Assembly: GCA_019240405.1 (NCBI GenBank) | Contig: JAFAYL010000057.1 | Coordinates: 1 to 64,000 of the forward strand | Direction: 5' to 3' | From: Acidobacteriaceae bacterium | GTDB lineage: Bacteria > Acidobacteriota > Terriglobia > Bryobacterales > Bryobacteraceae | Length of the DNA stretch: 64,000 nt | Shown here: positions 19,001 through 26,901 of the stretch, piece by piece | Numbering within the stretch: position 1 is the stretch's first letter | Layout of the letters: each line of letters begins with the position of its first letter | Notes under the pieces: generated by a model | What the model was told of the DNA's origin: nothing | Databases searched by the model: none | What the model saw: the letters and a program-made list of their open reading frames with translations, nothing else | Translations under genes and position numbers: made by a program

Positions 19001-19298
19001 CACGACCGGCTGTCCGGGAAGCCCGAACGGCGATGTTAGCCGCAATCTGTTTGCCGGCCCAGGATTTGCGGACGTCGATTTATCGGTGTTCAAGAACATT
19101 CCGATTCGAGAGCGATTGCGAATCCAGCTCCGGGCAGAGATGTTCAATATCTTTAACCGGAAGAACCTCGCGACGGGAGCCGGCTCTGTGGGCTCCAATG
19201 GCGTGGTCGGCGATACGATCGGCGACTTCAACGGAGCTCCGGGGTTGGGACCGGGCGAGCCGTTCAATATGCAGTTAGCGGCGAAGATTATTTTTTAG
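16005..19298 (+). CDS. TonB-dependent receptor with N-terminal carboxypeptidase-regulatory domain (Oar-like)
   Basis: This is an outer-membrane receptor of about 1097 residues. A signal peptide (IFSILATLAVAAGAYGQ) is followed by a CarboxypepD_reg-like beta domain (about 22-105; GAIDGTVTDATGAVVQGAQV), a plug with LPLNGRDFSQLIAVAPG and IDGTDNND, then a large beta-barrel ending in aromatic AAKIIF, as expected for BAM-assembled barrels. Such Oar-type receptors are expanded in Acidobacteriota and are thought to import large ligands; the ligand here is unknown. The ATG at 16005 has a strong ribosome site and promoter; the TTG at 15987 is less likely. Its 3' end overlaps the convergent arsM-like gene by 11 bp. 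Confidence 0.95.
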   Translation: MRPIFSILATLAVAAGAYGQTFRGAIDGTVTDATGAVVQGAQVTATNTATSVSQTTVSTTSGEFSFQDMPLGTYTVTVTASGFEQTTVSNVVVTAGNVYTVPIKLQVGQMTTKVEVSAAAIEVDTTSATQSDTIPSKALQDLPLNGRDFSQLIAVAPGYGGYAVSGFGSLNGTRANQMNWQIDGTDNNDFWHNIPAVNQGGVSGIAGVVMPIDAIDEFSAQTQSNAEAGRNAGGTVNLVIKSGTNQLHGSAYYYNRNEFYAAQSPFFVPTPQFPKAPELRNYNTGLTVGGPIIRDKTFFFLGFEKQQYIFGLTGLSTEPSAAWVSQALSLLSNPGGKYGPYAPVTPSPLSATLLSSLWPSSIVSLPGTINNYFATVPGTGYSYNGVAKIDHNFNDKEHLSVHWFAGQGSQSQPPGASLALATASSNLGYYFEVAPIHVQNYSVVLNSLLSSKLNNQLLAGVSYFNQVFHDANNSFNMAALGLNLSPDATIAGKPILGASNIAITGFDQVGITPPEGRNDVTGHLTDIVSYTTGKHEFRFGGEFRQGRVNEFYFRRSTGAFTFDGTQGPWATPYCAPNSSNSVIAATCGLADFLAGDVSTSSIAVGDAERFVIVNGYDLFVQDAWRLTPKLTLNFGLRNDYFGPISSNGPKDLGVFVPGRGLVIQGNGIGSIFPPDHHNFAPRFGFAYQPWGGFVVRGGIGVFFDQININPFLDYRPPISAADGLEDNPVGQHPVDNYARNGYNWQTAQAGGASIFPGVTTCSGNFATDPGCLSSTQIFNVFSVNQNFRTPYFYNYNVNVEKSLGNSAVWQIGYVGSDGHKLSVMENINQNGTFTAQYPNFGSIIQLNSVGTSNYNSLQTTLKIRSWRGFNAQFAYTWAHALDEMTEYRGAMPLDSFNLQQEYGSSDFDTRHNFTAFLSWDVPGSSHFRLLTSGWQVTSAWSFHSGQPFCLGLANSWCSVSGTQRPGLNLIGDPFASVNHNFVAGVGEQWVSPAAFCVSGTTGCPGSPNGDVSRNLFAGPGFADVDLSVFKNIPIRERLRIQLRAEMFNIFNRKNLATGAGSVGSNGVVGDTIGDFNGAPGLGPGEPFNMQLAAKIIF

Positions 19299-20109
19299 GC
19301 GCAGCGAGCGGTGGAACAGCAGGAAGCGGTTTGGTTGCGCGGATGAAGGCGCTCATGAATTGGCCACTCACTGCCGGGCCAAACGCGTTGCTGTCGTAAA
19401 CGCGGGTGGGTTCGATTTCGATAGAAGAGAATCCGGCTGCCGAGAGTTTTCCGGTATATTCGGAATCGCGGAGCGCGCCAGCGACGCAGCCGATCCATTG
19501 CTCGATATTGTTGCGAAGGTCAGCCGGGACCTCGCCGCGGACGACAATATCGGAAACGGCGAAGCGGCCGCCCGGCTTCAGCACGCGAAAGGCCTCACGG
19601 AGCACGCGATCTTTATCGCACGAGAGATTGATAACGCAGTTGCTGATGATCACATCGACTGAATTATCAGGAAGCGGAATGTTCTCGATCTCGCCTTTCA
19701 GAAATTCGACATTCTCGATACCAGCTTTGCGCTGATTTTCGCGAGCGAGGGCGAGCATGTCGTCAGTCATGTCGAGTCCATAGGCCTTGCCTTTTGGCCC
19801 GACGCGCCTCGCGGAGAGCAATACGTCAATTCCACCGCCGGAACCGAGATCGAGGACGGTTTCGCCCGGCTTGAGTTCTGCGAGCGCAGTTGGATTGCCG
19901 CAGCCGAGCGATGCTTTCAGCGCTTCGCCGGGGATCTGATCTGCTTGGGTGTCGTCGTAGAGATTGGAGGTGATCGGATCGCACGACGGCGCGGCAGAAC
20001 CAGCGCAGCAAGAAGTTGCAGTACAGCAATCCGCAGGAAGACCTTCGCCTGTTGAGACGCGGCGGGCAGCTTCACCGTATTTTTCTTGGATGGCTTCTTT
20101 GAGTTCCAT
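19288..20109 (-). CDS. arsM: Arsenite methyltransferase (ArsM-like)
   Basis: This 273-residue SAM-dependent methyltransferase converts As(III) to methylated arsenicals. The SAM motif is [16 protein letters not shown]. Conserved cysteines proposed to bind arsenic can be seen: the N-terminal cluster [27 protein letters not shown] (the ArsM hallmark) and WIGCVAGAL. No arsR or ars pump is adjacent, so the call rests on sequence motifs. Confidence 0.9.
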   Translation of the reverse strand: MELKEAIQEKYGEAARRVSTGEGLPADCCTATSCCAGSAAPSCDPITSNLYDDTQADQIPGEALKASLGCGNPTALAELKPGETVLDLGSGGGIDVLLSARRVGPKGKAYGLDMTDDMLALARENQRKAGIENVEFLKGEIENIPLPDNSVDVIISNCVINLSCDKDRVLREAFRVLKPGGRFAVSDIVVRGEVPADLRNNIEQWIGCVAGALRDSEYTGKLSAAGFSSIEIEPTRVYDSNAFGPAVSGQFMSAFIRATKPLPAVPPLAAPKK

Positions 20110-20187
20110 AGATGTGTCTTATTTCAGGTTCTCACGCGAAGCGCATGGCCCAGGAGGGGATTGGGGCCGGCCGGCAAGCCGCGGCTT

Positions 20188-20703
20188 TTACGAGAGAGGA
20201 ACCGAACCTGTAGCGGAGTCAGGGCGCAGGCGATTAGGTGTGCCGAAGCCGGATTCTGTACGGGAGCCTGCTGACGCAAGGGCAGGTATGAGGTCTCTCA
20301 GCGCACGATTTTTGAGGACGTATCCGTCGGCTCCGCGGCGGAACGCTTCCTCAACGTAAGGCTTGCTCGAAATTGTCGTGAGTATGACGATGCCTGCAGA
20401 GGGCAGCTCCGCGCGGAGTTCCGGTAACGCCATTAAACCGCTCAAACCAGGTATGGAGACATCGAGGGTAACTAAATCAGGGCGGAGATTGCGCGCGATA
20501 GTCACGATTTCATCCCCATGTTCAACGTAACCGATGACCTCAAAATCGATTTCAAGAATGCGAGTAATCGCGTCGCGCCACTCAGCATTGTCTTCGACAA
20601 CGAGAACGGTTCGCCTTTCTATGCGCCTAGTGAGGGTGGCAATCTCGGTCACAGCTTTGACTTGGGACAATTTCAGTAAAACAAAGGAAGCCTGACTCAA
20701 CAA
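20188..20703 (-). CDS. Stand-alone response-regulator receiver protein
   Basis: The receiver fold spans about residues 31-150: VLVVEDNAEWRD (acidic pocket), LVTLDVSIPGLSG with the phospho-acceptor Asp, ILTTIS (Thr switch) and YVLKNRA (Lys). No output domain follows; the tail is a short Gly/Ser-rich stretch. It may act as a CheY-like or phosphorelay protein. The true start may be internal, since the first 25 residues are not part of the domain. No histidine kinase is near. Confidence 0.85.
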   Translation of the reverse strand: MLSQASFVLLKLSQVKAVTEIATLTRRIERRTVLVVEDNAEWRDAITRILEIDFEVIGYVEHGDEIVTIARNLRPDLVTLDVSIPGLSGLMALPELRAELPSAGIVILTTISSKPYVEEAFRRGADGYVLKNRALRDLIPALASAGSRTESGFGTPNRLRPDSATGSVPLS

Positions 20704-20811
20704 ACTGGAGACATTTCTAGGAGGAGCGGCGGTGGTTCGAGGTGCCCGAATGGAGTGGGACCGTAGTAATACGAGGGCGGGCCGTACGGGCGAATGTAGG
20801 GTCTGGGCTAG

Positions 20812-21312
20812 TCAGGGAATGAGCTCGCGATAGTAATAGACCAGGTCGAGGATGGGCGGCGTGTGGCCGAGGCTGCGAAGGAATCCGGAAACCTGACCGC
20901 GATGGTGAGAGCCATGATTGACGACGTGCAATACGAGCTGCCAGAGCGGCTGCGTCCACTCATTTCCCTTCAGATCTTTGTAGGTGAGCGCGGAGCTGAC
21001 GCTGTCATTTCTGAGTGAGCGCGCCCACTCTTTCCAGTTGTTGTGGAGCTGGGGCCAAGCGTCCTGTAGAAACGTGAGCGAGCGGTCAGAATCGGTCACG
21101 AAGACGCTCTGAGGAGCTCCGGTCAAGCGGGCTAGCCAGATGCGGTCGGCCGCGAAGATGTGAACGAGCGTTTCGAGGATATCGCGGTGCGCGGTTCCGA
21201 AGTCGTGATGGAGATGCTCAGGCGAGAGTTGAGCCGCTGCGGCTATGAGTCTTTGACTCGCCCAGGCAGTGTAATCGAGATGAGTTCGCAGAACCTCGGC
21301 GGAAACGAGCAT
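20812..21312 (-). CDS. DinB-family protein (putative metal-dependent hydrolase fold)
   Basis: This is a four-helix DinB/YfiT-like protein of about 166 residues. The metal-binding His set is visible: TLVHIFAADRIWL and VVNHGSHHRGQV. RTHLDYTAWASQRL at the N-terminus is typical. Family members include thiol transferases and DNA-damage-induced proteins; the role here is unknown. The ATG at 21312 is preferred over 21339. Confidence 0.87.
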   Translation of the reverse strand: MLVSAEVLRTHLDYTAWASQRLIAAAAQLSPEHLHHDFGTAHRDILETLVHIFAADRIWLARLTGAPQSVFVTDSDRSLTFLQDAWPQLHNNWKEWARSLRNDSVSSALTYKDLKGNEWTQPLWQLVLHVVNHGSHHRGQVSGFLRSLGHTPPILDLVYYYRELIP

Positions 21313-21413
21313 ACAGCGATTATGGCAGCGCGGGGTCACTGGCGAGGCATGCCTCGCTCGTACGGCTCCGGTGACGTAGCTAAGCTCCTTTGTAATCGGC
21401 TAAATGTAAAGTG

Positions 21414-21635
21414 ATGGGTGAATCGACTCTTTCTACGAAGAATCAGATTGTGGTGCCGAAGGAGGCGCGGCAGGCGCTTGGGTTAAAACCCGGCGACAAG
21501 CTCTTAGTCGTGGCGCGAGGAACCAGAGTGATTGTTCTTCAAAAGCCGGAGCGTTATCACACCGCCCTCCGACGTTTAAGTAAACGATCTTACTCAGCCA
21601 AATATCTCGCTAAGGAGCGCAACAGTTGGGAGTGA
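21414..21635 (+). CDS. AbrB/SpoVT-family antitoxin (VapB/MazE-like)
   Basis: This small DNA-binding swapped-hairpin protein has STLSTKNQIVVPKEARQALG and LKPGDKLLVVARG, the AbrB signature. The C-terminal tail (about residues 45-73) would bind the toxin. The stop overlaps the GTG of a truncated PIN toxin gene in GTGA. ATG 21414 or GTG 21411 is the start. Confidence 0.88.
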   Translation: MGESTLSTKNQIVVPKEARQALGLKPGDKLLVVARGTRVIVLQKPERYHTALRRLSKRSYSAKYLAKERNSWE

Positions 21636-21751
21636 CTTGGCTCGAAGGCTTTTTGCGCCGTCACCGGCGGATTGCGCTCGACACGAGTATTTTCATTTAC
21701 CAGTTGGAGGCGAATCCTCGTTACGCGGATTTGGAACCGACTAGCCTCTAG
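21632..21751 (+). pseudogene. Truncated PIN-domain (VapC-like) toxin remnant
   Basis: The frame reads VTWLEGFLRRHRRIALDTSI and FIYQLEANPRYADL, a PIN-domain start with the first acidic residue (LDTSIFIY), then meets TAG after 39 codons; PIN toxins have about 130-150. In another frame, LERAMPDRSV and QLLRDN downstream to about 21815 look weakly like the next PIN segment, which suggests a frameshift near 21735 and then deletion. The rest is replaced by the convergent gene at 21824. The toxin is almost certainly inactive. Confidence 0.78.
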
Positions 21752-21823
21752 CGTCCTCGAACGCGCGATGCCCGACCGAAGCGTCAATCTCCCTCACCAA
21801 CTGCTCAGGGATAACATGCCCAA

Positions 21824-23314
21824 TCAGTATCGGGTACCGCGCTCTTCGAATAGCTTCACCAGTGCTGCATAGCTAGCGGCTACCGGTTCAGGTGAGGCGC
21901 TCAAAGGCTCAACTGCGACCGGTTCGGCGAAGGATCTCAAAAGAGATCTTACTGGAGCGAACCACAGAGCGCGTCGCCGATTGTAAACTAGTCTTGCCGT
22001 CGGCCCGTCAAAGAAGTTCACCGTGGCTTGAGCAACAGCATCTCGGGCGGGAACGTCCGCAAGTGGCACTGCTCTCTGCAAAGACTGCCATTCCCCCTGA
22101 GTTAAGTGCGTCGTCGAAACTTGCAGTTTTTGTGTTGATAATATACTGCGCATGAGCGCCGATTTCTCGACGTAGTATCGTGCTCGTTCAGATTCACTCA
22201 GTTGACCGTCGCTCCATTGCAACACGTCCTCGACGAATTTGTTCATGTCGCTCTGCCATGTTGCAGATCTTTGAGCCTCCGGAGTAGCTAAGATCTCATA
22301 CGTATTCTCTAGCTCCAAATAGCGGTGAGAATGTCGTTCGCTGTCAGGGGTCGTAGCAGTTGGGCTGTTTTCAATTCCGGTTGAGCGAATGATGAGCGCG
22401 CCATTAGCCGAGGAGGCAAAGCGCTGATTGAAGAAATCGACCGGGCTTAATGGCTCGAGGTGAGCTTGACTGCCGTCAAGTCTAGCAACGGTTCCGCCTT
22501 GGATCGTACAAAAACCGGCTTTCATCTCCTTCAGCAGCCATTTCCGCGATTGTTGGGCTACATAGTCAGTATCAATAACTGAGAGAGCATCAATGTCCGA
22601 CATCGCCGAGAGTACGTTCACGGCATCAAAGGAAAAGATGCGCGGGTCGTGATCAAGGTTTGGTAGCTGGGTAACGACTGTTTTCAAAACGTCGTTTAAG
22701 TCGCTATGAGCTTGCCGAAGGTTCAGCACGATACGAACGGTCGGTGCAATTTGTGCGATGGAGCGGAGTTGGCTTGCCTGGTGCTGCAAGAAGTGTTCAA
22801 GCATTTGCCGGTCAGGAAGGGTATTCGCGATGTCCAACATCGCGGCATAGTAAATCGAAAGATCGTAGTACAGCGGGTCCGTGCACGTGAATGTCGTGCC
22901 GAGCGGTAGGCTCATGTGCTCAAATAGTTCCCGGGCACGCGCCGGATCAGAGCGAGCGAACAAGCGAATTGTTCGTGATTCAAGCGATACTTCGTCCAGA
23001 CCTTCCTTGAAAACGTCGTTCAATGCATTCGAGACAGGCCCGGGCTGCTCGGCGCGTTGAAGAGCGACCGGCTCCTGGGCGGATGCTGCGAGTGAGAACG
23101 CCTTTTCCAAGAGGATATTCCGAGAGGCATGGTCAGGAACAAAGCCATACTCAATAAGTAGCAATATGATGTCGGCCGCAAATTCGGGTGGTAATTGGTC
23201 AGCCTCGCGGATTAATGACTCCGCTTGAGGATGCTTGGGAACCTCTATCTCGTGGGGTTCTCCCGAAAGCATGACCGCCGCTGTAACGACCAGCAAAGCT
23301 GACTTGTAGTTCAT
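21824..23314 (-). CDS. Hypothetical secreted protein, 496 aa
   Basis: No family is recognised, though I recall similar 'SLIREADQLPPEFAAD' openings in Acidobacteriota proteins. An N-terminal hydrophobic segment (ALLVVTAAVMLSG) suggests export. The body is helical and charged, with repeats of alpha-solenoid-like texture (ALNDVFKEGLDEVSLESR, ARARELFEHM). No transmembrane segment follows. It is transcribed alone. Confidence 0.75.
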   Translation of the reverse strand: MNYKSALLVVTAAVMLSGEPHEIEVPKHPQAESLIREADQLPPEFAADIILLLIEYGFVPDHASRNILLEKAFSLAASAQEPVALQRAEQPGPVSNALNDVFKEGLDEVSLESRTIRLFARSDPARARELFEHMSLPLGTTFTCTDPLYYDLSIYYAAMLDIANTLPDRQMLEHFLQHQASQLRSIAQIAPTVRIVLNLRQAHSDLNDVLKTVVTQLPNLDHDPRIFSFDAVNVLSAMSDIDALSVIDTDYVAQQSRKWLLKEMKAGFCTIQGGTVARLDGSQAHLEPLSPVDFFNQRFASSANGALIIRSTGIENSPTATTPDSERHSHRYLELENTYEILATPEAQRSATWQSDMNKFVEDVLQWSDGQLSESERARYYVEKSALMRSILSTQKLQVSTTHLTQGEWQSLQRAVPLADVPARDAVAQATVNFFDGPTARLVYNRRRALWFAPVRSLLRSFAEPVAVEPLSASPEPVAASYAALVKLFEERGTRY

Positions 23315-23811
23315 GTCTTACACCCACCCGCCGCGAACGCGCGAACACTGCCCTAGTGGCAAAAAAACCACTCGGTTACATAAATTCAGATGCATCTCGC
23401 AACCCACTGAAAGAGGGCACAGAATTCAGTCGGGAAGATAGCACTCCCCGGCACATGGCTTCTGTCCACAATTCTGTGTTGTCGTACATTTTGGAATATT
23501 GGGAGGATTGGTACAGATCCAGTTGCTTGTCCTGCTGATACGACAGTAATCATCCCTGCCGAGTCTAGCGTACAGACGCACTTGTCTGCTGCCGTTCCCT
23601 GTGTCTGACCACCTTGACTGCCATACGGCAATTGCTGCCACAAAACTGGGCCACGTACTCCGGGACGTTCTGGGCGACACAACTAATCGTTGAAGTACCG
23701 GGAGACATTCCGGTGACGCCACCGCCCGAGGCGACGCTCATTACAGCGGTAACCGAGGAGTTCCAGCTGGCCGAGGAAATATAGCCGGGCCACTGATGCT
23801 GAAGTTTTGAC

Positions 23812-23840
23812 TTGACTAATGTCCGCGTTTCGCCTAATAC
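23812..23840 (+). promoter_or_regulatory. Promoter of the AHSA1-ArsR pair
   Basis: TTGACT (23812-23817), a 17-bp spacer and TAATAC (23835-23840). The start of transcription would fall inside the palindrome that follows. The ribosome site GGAAAGG lies before the ATG at 23874. Confidence 0.65.
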
Positions 23841-23861
23841 TGAAGTATAGACTTCACTATT
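23836..23861 (+). promoter_or_regulatory. Palindromic operator candidate, TGAAGT-N4-ACTTCA
   Basis: TGAAGT (23841-23846), ATAG, ACTTCA (23851-23856) is a perfect dyad. It extends on both sides to AATA/TATT with one mismatch per arm, making an 11-bp inverted repeat. It overlaps the -10 box and start site. This is the expected place and form for an ArsR-type repressor site, most simply for the ArsR protein at 24378. Confidence 0.6.
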
Positions 23862-23873
23862 GGAAAGGCAACG

Positions 23874-24353
23874 ATGCAAGAACCGTCAGTTATTCACAAC
23901 ACATTTGTAATTGAGCGCAGCTATCCGGTGCGGCCGGAGCGCGTCTTCTCTGCGTTTGCGGACCCCGCTAAGAAGCGCCGCTGGTTTGGGGTGGAAGGCA
24001 AAGAAGCAGCAATGGAGCAGTTTGACATGGAATTTCGAGTCGGCGGCGCAGAGCGAGCGCGGTATCGGTTCAAGGAAGGGTCGCCATTTCCGGGGGTTGC
24101 GCTTGCGAGTGAGGGAAGTTATCAGGATATTGTCGCGAACCGGCGGATTGTGATCGCTAGCACGATGGCCCTCGGCGACAAACGAATCTCGGCCTCGCTG
24201 GTGACAATTGAGTTGTTGCCGACGGACCAAGGAACCGATCTCATCTGCACACATCAGGGAGCATTTTTTGAAGGCGCGGATGGTCCTCAAATGCGCGAGG
24301 CGGGATGGCGCGGATTGCTCGATCAACTGGGGACCGAGCTGACGCGGGACTAG
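23874..24353 (+). CDS. SRPBCC (AHSA1-like) protein
   Basis: The 159-residue protein has the AHSA1/START-like fold: IERSYPVRPERVFSAFADPA and KRRWF at the start, the FRVGGAERARY strand and a C-terminal helix GWRGLLDQLGTEL. Such proteins often pair with ArsR regulators and may bind hydrophobic ligands. It is followed 24 bp later by an ArsR gene. The ligand is unknown. Confidence 0.88.
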   Translation: MQEPSVIHNTFVIERSYPVRPERVFSAFADPAKKRRWFGVEGKEAAMEQFDMEFRVGGAERARYRFKEGSPFPGVALASEGSYQDIVANRRIVIASTMALGDKRISASLVTIELLPTDQGTDLICTHQGAFFEGADGPQMREAGWRGLLDQLGTELTRD

Positions 24354-24377
24354 CGAGCGCCGGGAAAGGGCGCGGGG

Positions 24378-24707
24378 ATGCCCCGTTCAAGAGTAAGCGC
24401 CGAGACGGTACTTCATGCGCTGGGCGATCCTACCCGGCGGGCGATGGTGGAGAGGCTCAGCCGAGGACCGCTGACAGTCTCGCGATTAGCGGCGCCGCTT
24501 AACATTACTCTGACCGCTGTTGTTCAGCACCTTCAAATATTGGAAGCGAGCGGGCTCGTGCACACCGAGAAGCTCGGAAGGGTGCGCACGTGCCGGCTCG
24601 AAACGTCGGGGCTTACGGTGCTGGAGCAATGGATTCACGACCGGCGATCACTGTGGGAGCGGCGGTTGGATCGGTTGGGCGATTTGCTGGCCGAGGAACA
24701 GGAATAG
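24378..24707 (+). CDS. ArsR-family transcriptional regulator
   Basis: This 109-residue winged-helix repressor opens with ETVLHALGDPTRRAMVERLS. The recognition-helix region is SRLAAPLNITLTAVVQHLQI, then EASGLVHTEKLGRVRTCRL. Cys residues for a metal site of the ArsR type are not evident. It probably autoregulates its operon through the dyad at 23836-23861. A second ArsR (45178) has the opposite order with its AHSA1 partner. Confidence 0.92.
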   Translation: MPRSRVSAETVLHALGDPTRRAMVERLSRGPLTVSRLAAPLNITLTAVVQHLQILEASGLVHTEKLGRVRTCRLETSGLTVLEQWIHDRRSLWERRLDRLGDLLAEEQE

Positions 24708-24765
24708 GCGCGAAAAAGCAAATGGCTGCGTTCAGTAAGACTGACTAGTCTTGCAAGCGGCGGCC

Positions 24766-25623
24766 CTACCTCTGATCCTTTAGGAAATCCAGGATCACCG
24801 CAATGGTGGCCTTAGGGCTTTCCTCCATGAGCCAATGGCCGGCGCCGGGAATCACTGCTTCACTCACGTTGACCGCGACGTTACGCGTGACGGCAGCCTC
24901 TGTCGCGCCGAAGGATTTCTCGCCGCCAATGGCGAGTACGGGCATTGTCAACTTGGTTTTTTGAAAAACTTTGTTGTCTTCCGCATCCTGAGCGAAGGCG
25001 GTGAATTGCGCAAAGCCAGCACGCATCGCGCCAGGCTGAGCGTATTGCGAGGCGTAGAACGCGCGTGTGGCCTCGTCAGGCTTCGTGGGATCGCCAGTGA
25101 AGTCGTTCCAGATGCGATCCAGATAGATTCGCTCGCGGCCTTCGACCAGGCGCTCGGCATCGGGACCATGGAAAGAGAAATGCCACAGCGCGGGATTTCG
25201 CAGGATTTCATCCCAAGGCGCGATACCCGGGAGCGGAGCGTCCATCACGACGAGGCGATTGACTTTATCTGGATGACGTGCGGCATACGCATAAGCAACC
25301 ATGATGCCGATGTCATGGGAGACTACCGATGTCCGATCTTGCCCAAGCGCCGTCACTACTGCTCTGATATCCAGGGCCTGCGTTTTCTTGTCGTAACCTC
25401 CAGAAGGCCGAGACGAGCGGCCTATGCCACGCAGGTCCGGGACAATCACGGTGTAGCTTTTGACAAGCTCGGCGGCGAGCGGAGCCCAGGAATCGCTGGT
25501 TTCGGCGTACCCATGGAGAAGCACGACTGCGGGTCCAGAACCGCTTGAGCGAACAAAGACTTCGGCGCCTTCGGGGCTGGCAACTGTTTGCGCTTTAAAC
25601 GTCGCGGGCAGCGAAGGTCGCAT
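24766..25623 (-). CDS. Alpha/beta hydrolase, epoxide hydrolase/dehalogenase-like
   Basis: This 285-residue hydrolase has the oxyanion HGYAET motif, the nucleophile elbow SHDIG with Asp in place of Ser, and the catalytic His in GAGHWLMEE. An Asp nucleophile places it with epoxide hydrolases or haloacetate/haloalkane dehalogenases. The cap domain is about residues 135-215. No signal peptide. Its ATG lies back-to-back with an ATG on the other strand (CATATG at 25621-25626). Confidence 0.9.
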   Translation of the reverse strand: MRPSLPATFKAQTVASPEGAEVFVRSSGSGPAVVLLHGYAETSDSWAPLAAELVKSYTVIVPDLRGIGRSSRPSGGYDKKTQALDIRAVVTALGQDRTSVVSHDIGIMVAYAYAARHPDKVNRLVVMDAPLPGIAPWDEILRNPALWHFSFHGPDAERLVEGRERIYLDRIWNDFTGDPTKPDEATRAFYASQYAQPGAMRAGFAQFTAFAQDAEDNKVFQKTKLTMPVLAIGGEKSFGATEAAVTRNVAVNVSEAVIPGAGHWLMEESPKATIAVILDFLKDQR

Positions 25624-25710
25624 ATGCGAATGCTACTACGCGGCACCTCGCGAACACGGGACGTGAAGCGCCGTTCGGAAGTATGGCAGTTTGCTGCTAG
25701 TATTCCGTCA

Positions 25711-26898
25711 GTGAATCTTAAACAAGCCCTTGCGCAGTACCACAATCCGCTTTCGAGCCCGCACTGGCAAGAGGTCCCGCTCAGCCGATTACGCAATCTT
25801 GCGCTGGGCATTATGCTTACAACATCATCCGGCGGATTCGTAATGGACATCATCGCTATGGCGCTTGTGCGGCGCGGTGTTTTCCCGATCGGCATCTGGA
25901 GCGGCATTCCTGCGGGGCTACTCTTTGGAGTTGGAGTAACCGCACAAGTTCTTTCCAAAGTTCGTAAGCAGAACCGGAAACTGCTTTCGCTGGCAGGTTG
26001 GCCGATAGCGGCAGGCGTTTCCGTTTGCTATGTGATAGCAGTTACCCGGGGCGCATGGCCAGAGTTGTCGATTAAGGGCTCAAATCTAGCGATCGCGATT
26101 GACTGCATGTCGCTCGTTGTTTGCACGGTGACTGGCTACAACTGCTTACTGAGGTTCATCAATCACGAAGGGATGAGTTATGCGCGTGCAGCAACGGAAC
26201 TGCAGCATGCTTATCGCATTCAGAGCACGCTCGTGCCGCCGGTCAGCGCGCGATCGCATTTGGCGGAAGTTTTCGGCAGGACCAGCCCGAGTGAACAAGT
26301 CGGCGGCGACTTAGTGGATGTTGTCCCTTTGAGCGACTCTTCGGTGTTTGCTTATGTCGCCGACATTTCGGGCCACGGCTTGAATGCCGGCATTCTGATG
26401 GGGATGTATAAGACCGCCGTTCGCGTGGGATTGGAGGCGCATCAGGATGCCGGTTCACTATTGAATCTGCTTAACGATGTGATGCGGGTGATGAAGGACC
26501 CATCAATGTATGCCACCTTCGGTTGCCTGCGCTTCACTGACAAGGGTATGGAGTATGCACTGGCGGGGCATCCCGCAATGCTTCATTACAACGCTGCGGA
26601 TGACTAGGTCCACCGGCTTGCGATGGAGCAGCTTCCGGTGGGTCTTTTGCCTTCGATCCGGTTTGAGAGCGCGGCGATTGAGTGCAGATCCGGCGATCTT
26701 TTTGTGCTTGCGAGCGACGGTATTCTTGAGGTGATAAACGGCAACGGAGACGAGTTCGGGCTGGTTCGCTTAGGTGAAGTGATCCGGCGAACGGCCGCAA
26801 AGCCGCTTCCAGAAATCTATGAAGCCGTGACGGAAGCCGTTCGTCAACACGGGAGCCAAAATGACGATCAGACGCTCCTCCTGGCGCGAGTGCCGTAG
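25711..26898 (+). pseudogene. SpoIIE/PP2C phosphatase interrupted by in-frame TAG
   Basis: One reading frame encodes a membrane-bound phosphatase: three to four hydrophobic helices (about residues 28-160), a linker AYRIQSTLVPP, and a SpoIIE core with SEQVGGDLVDVV, VADISGHGLNAG and LAGHPAML. A TAG at 26605-26607 follows NAADD. The frame then continues without shift: VHRLAMEQLPVGLLP, LASDGILEV and the terminal NDDQTLLLARVP. Removing the one stop gives a complete domain. It may be a recent pseudogene, a read-through gene or a base-call error. The start is uncertain: GTG 25711 gives a sensible N-terminus; ATG 25624 is further up. It is 3 bp before the next phosphatase. Confidence 0.8.
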
Positions 26899-26901
26899 AT
26901 C

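Larger units (their letters stand above)
23426..23879 (-). pseudogene. Degraded fragment of an Ig-like (Big_2-type) repeat protein
   Basis: Between the unknown gene and the AHSA1 gene the minus strand carries broken frames. One reads SWNSSVTAVMSVASGGGVTG and MSPGTSTISCVAQNVPEY, the usual bacterial Ig-like Big_2 pattern; a second frame ends with Cys-rich NWICTNPPNIPK and CGQKPCAGECYLPD before a stop. No single open frame links them. I infer a frameshifted relic. The region 23315-23425 holds nothing else recognisable. Confidence 0.4.
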
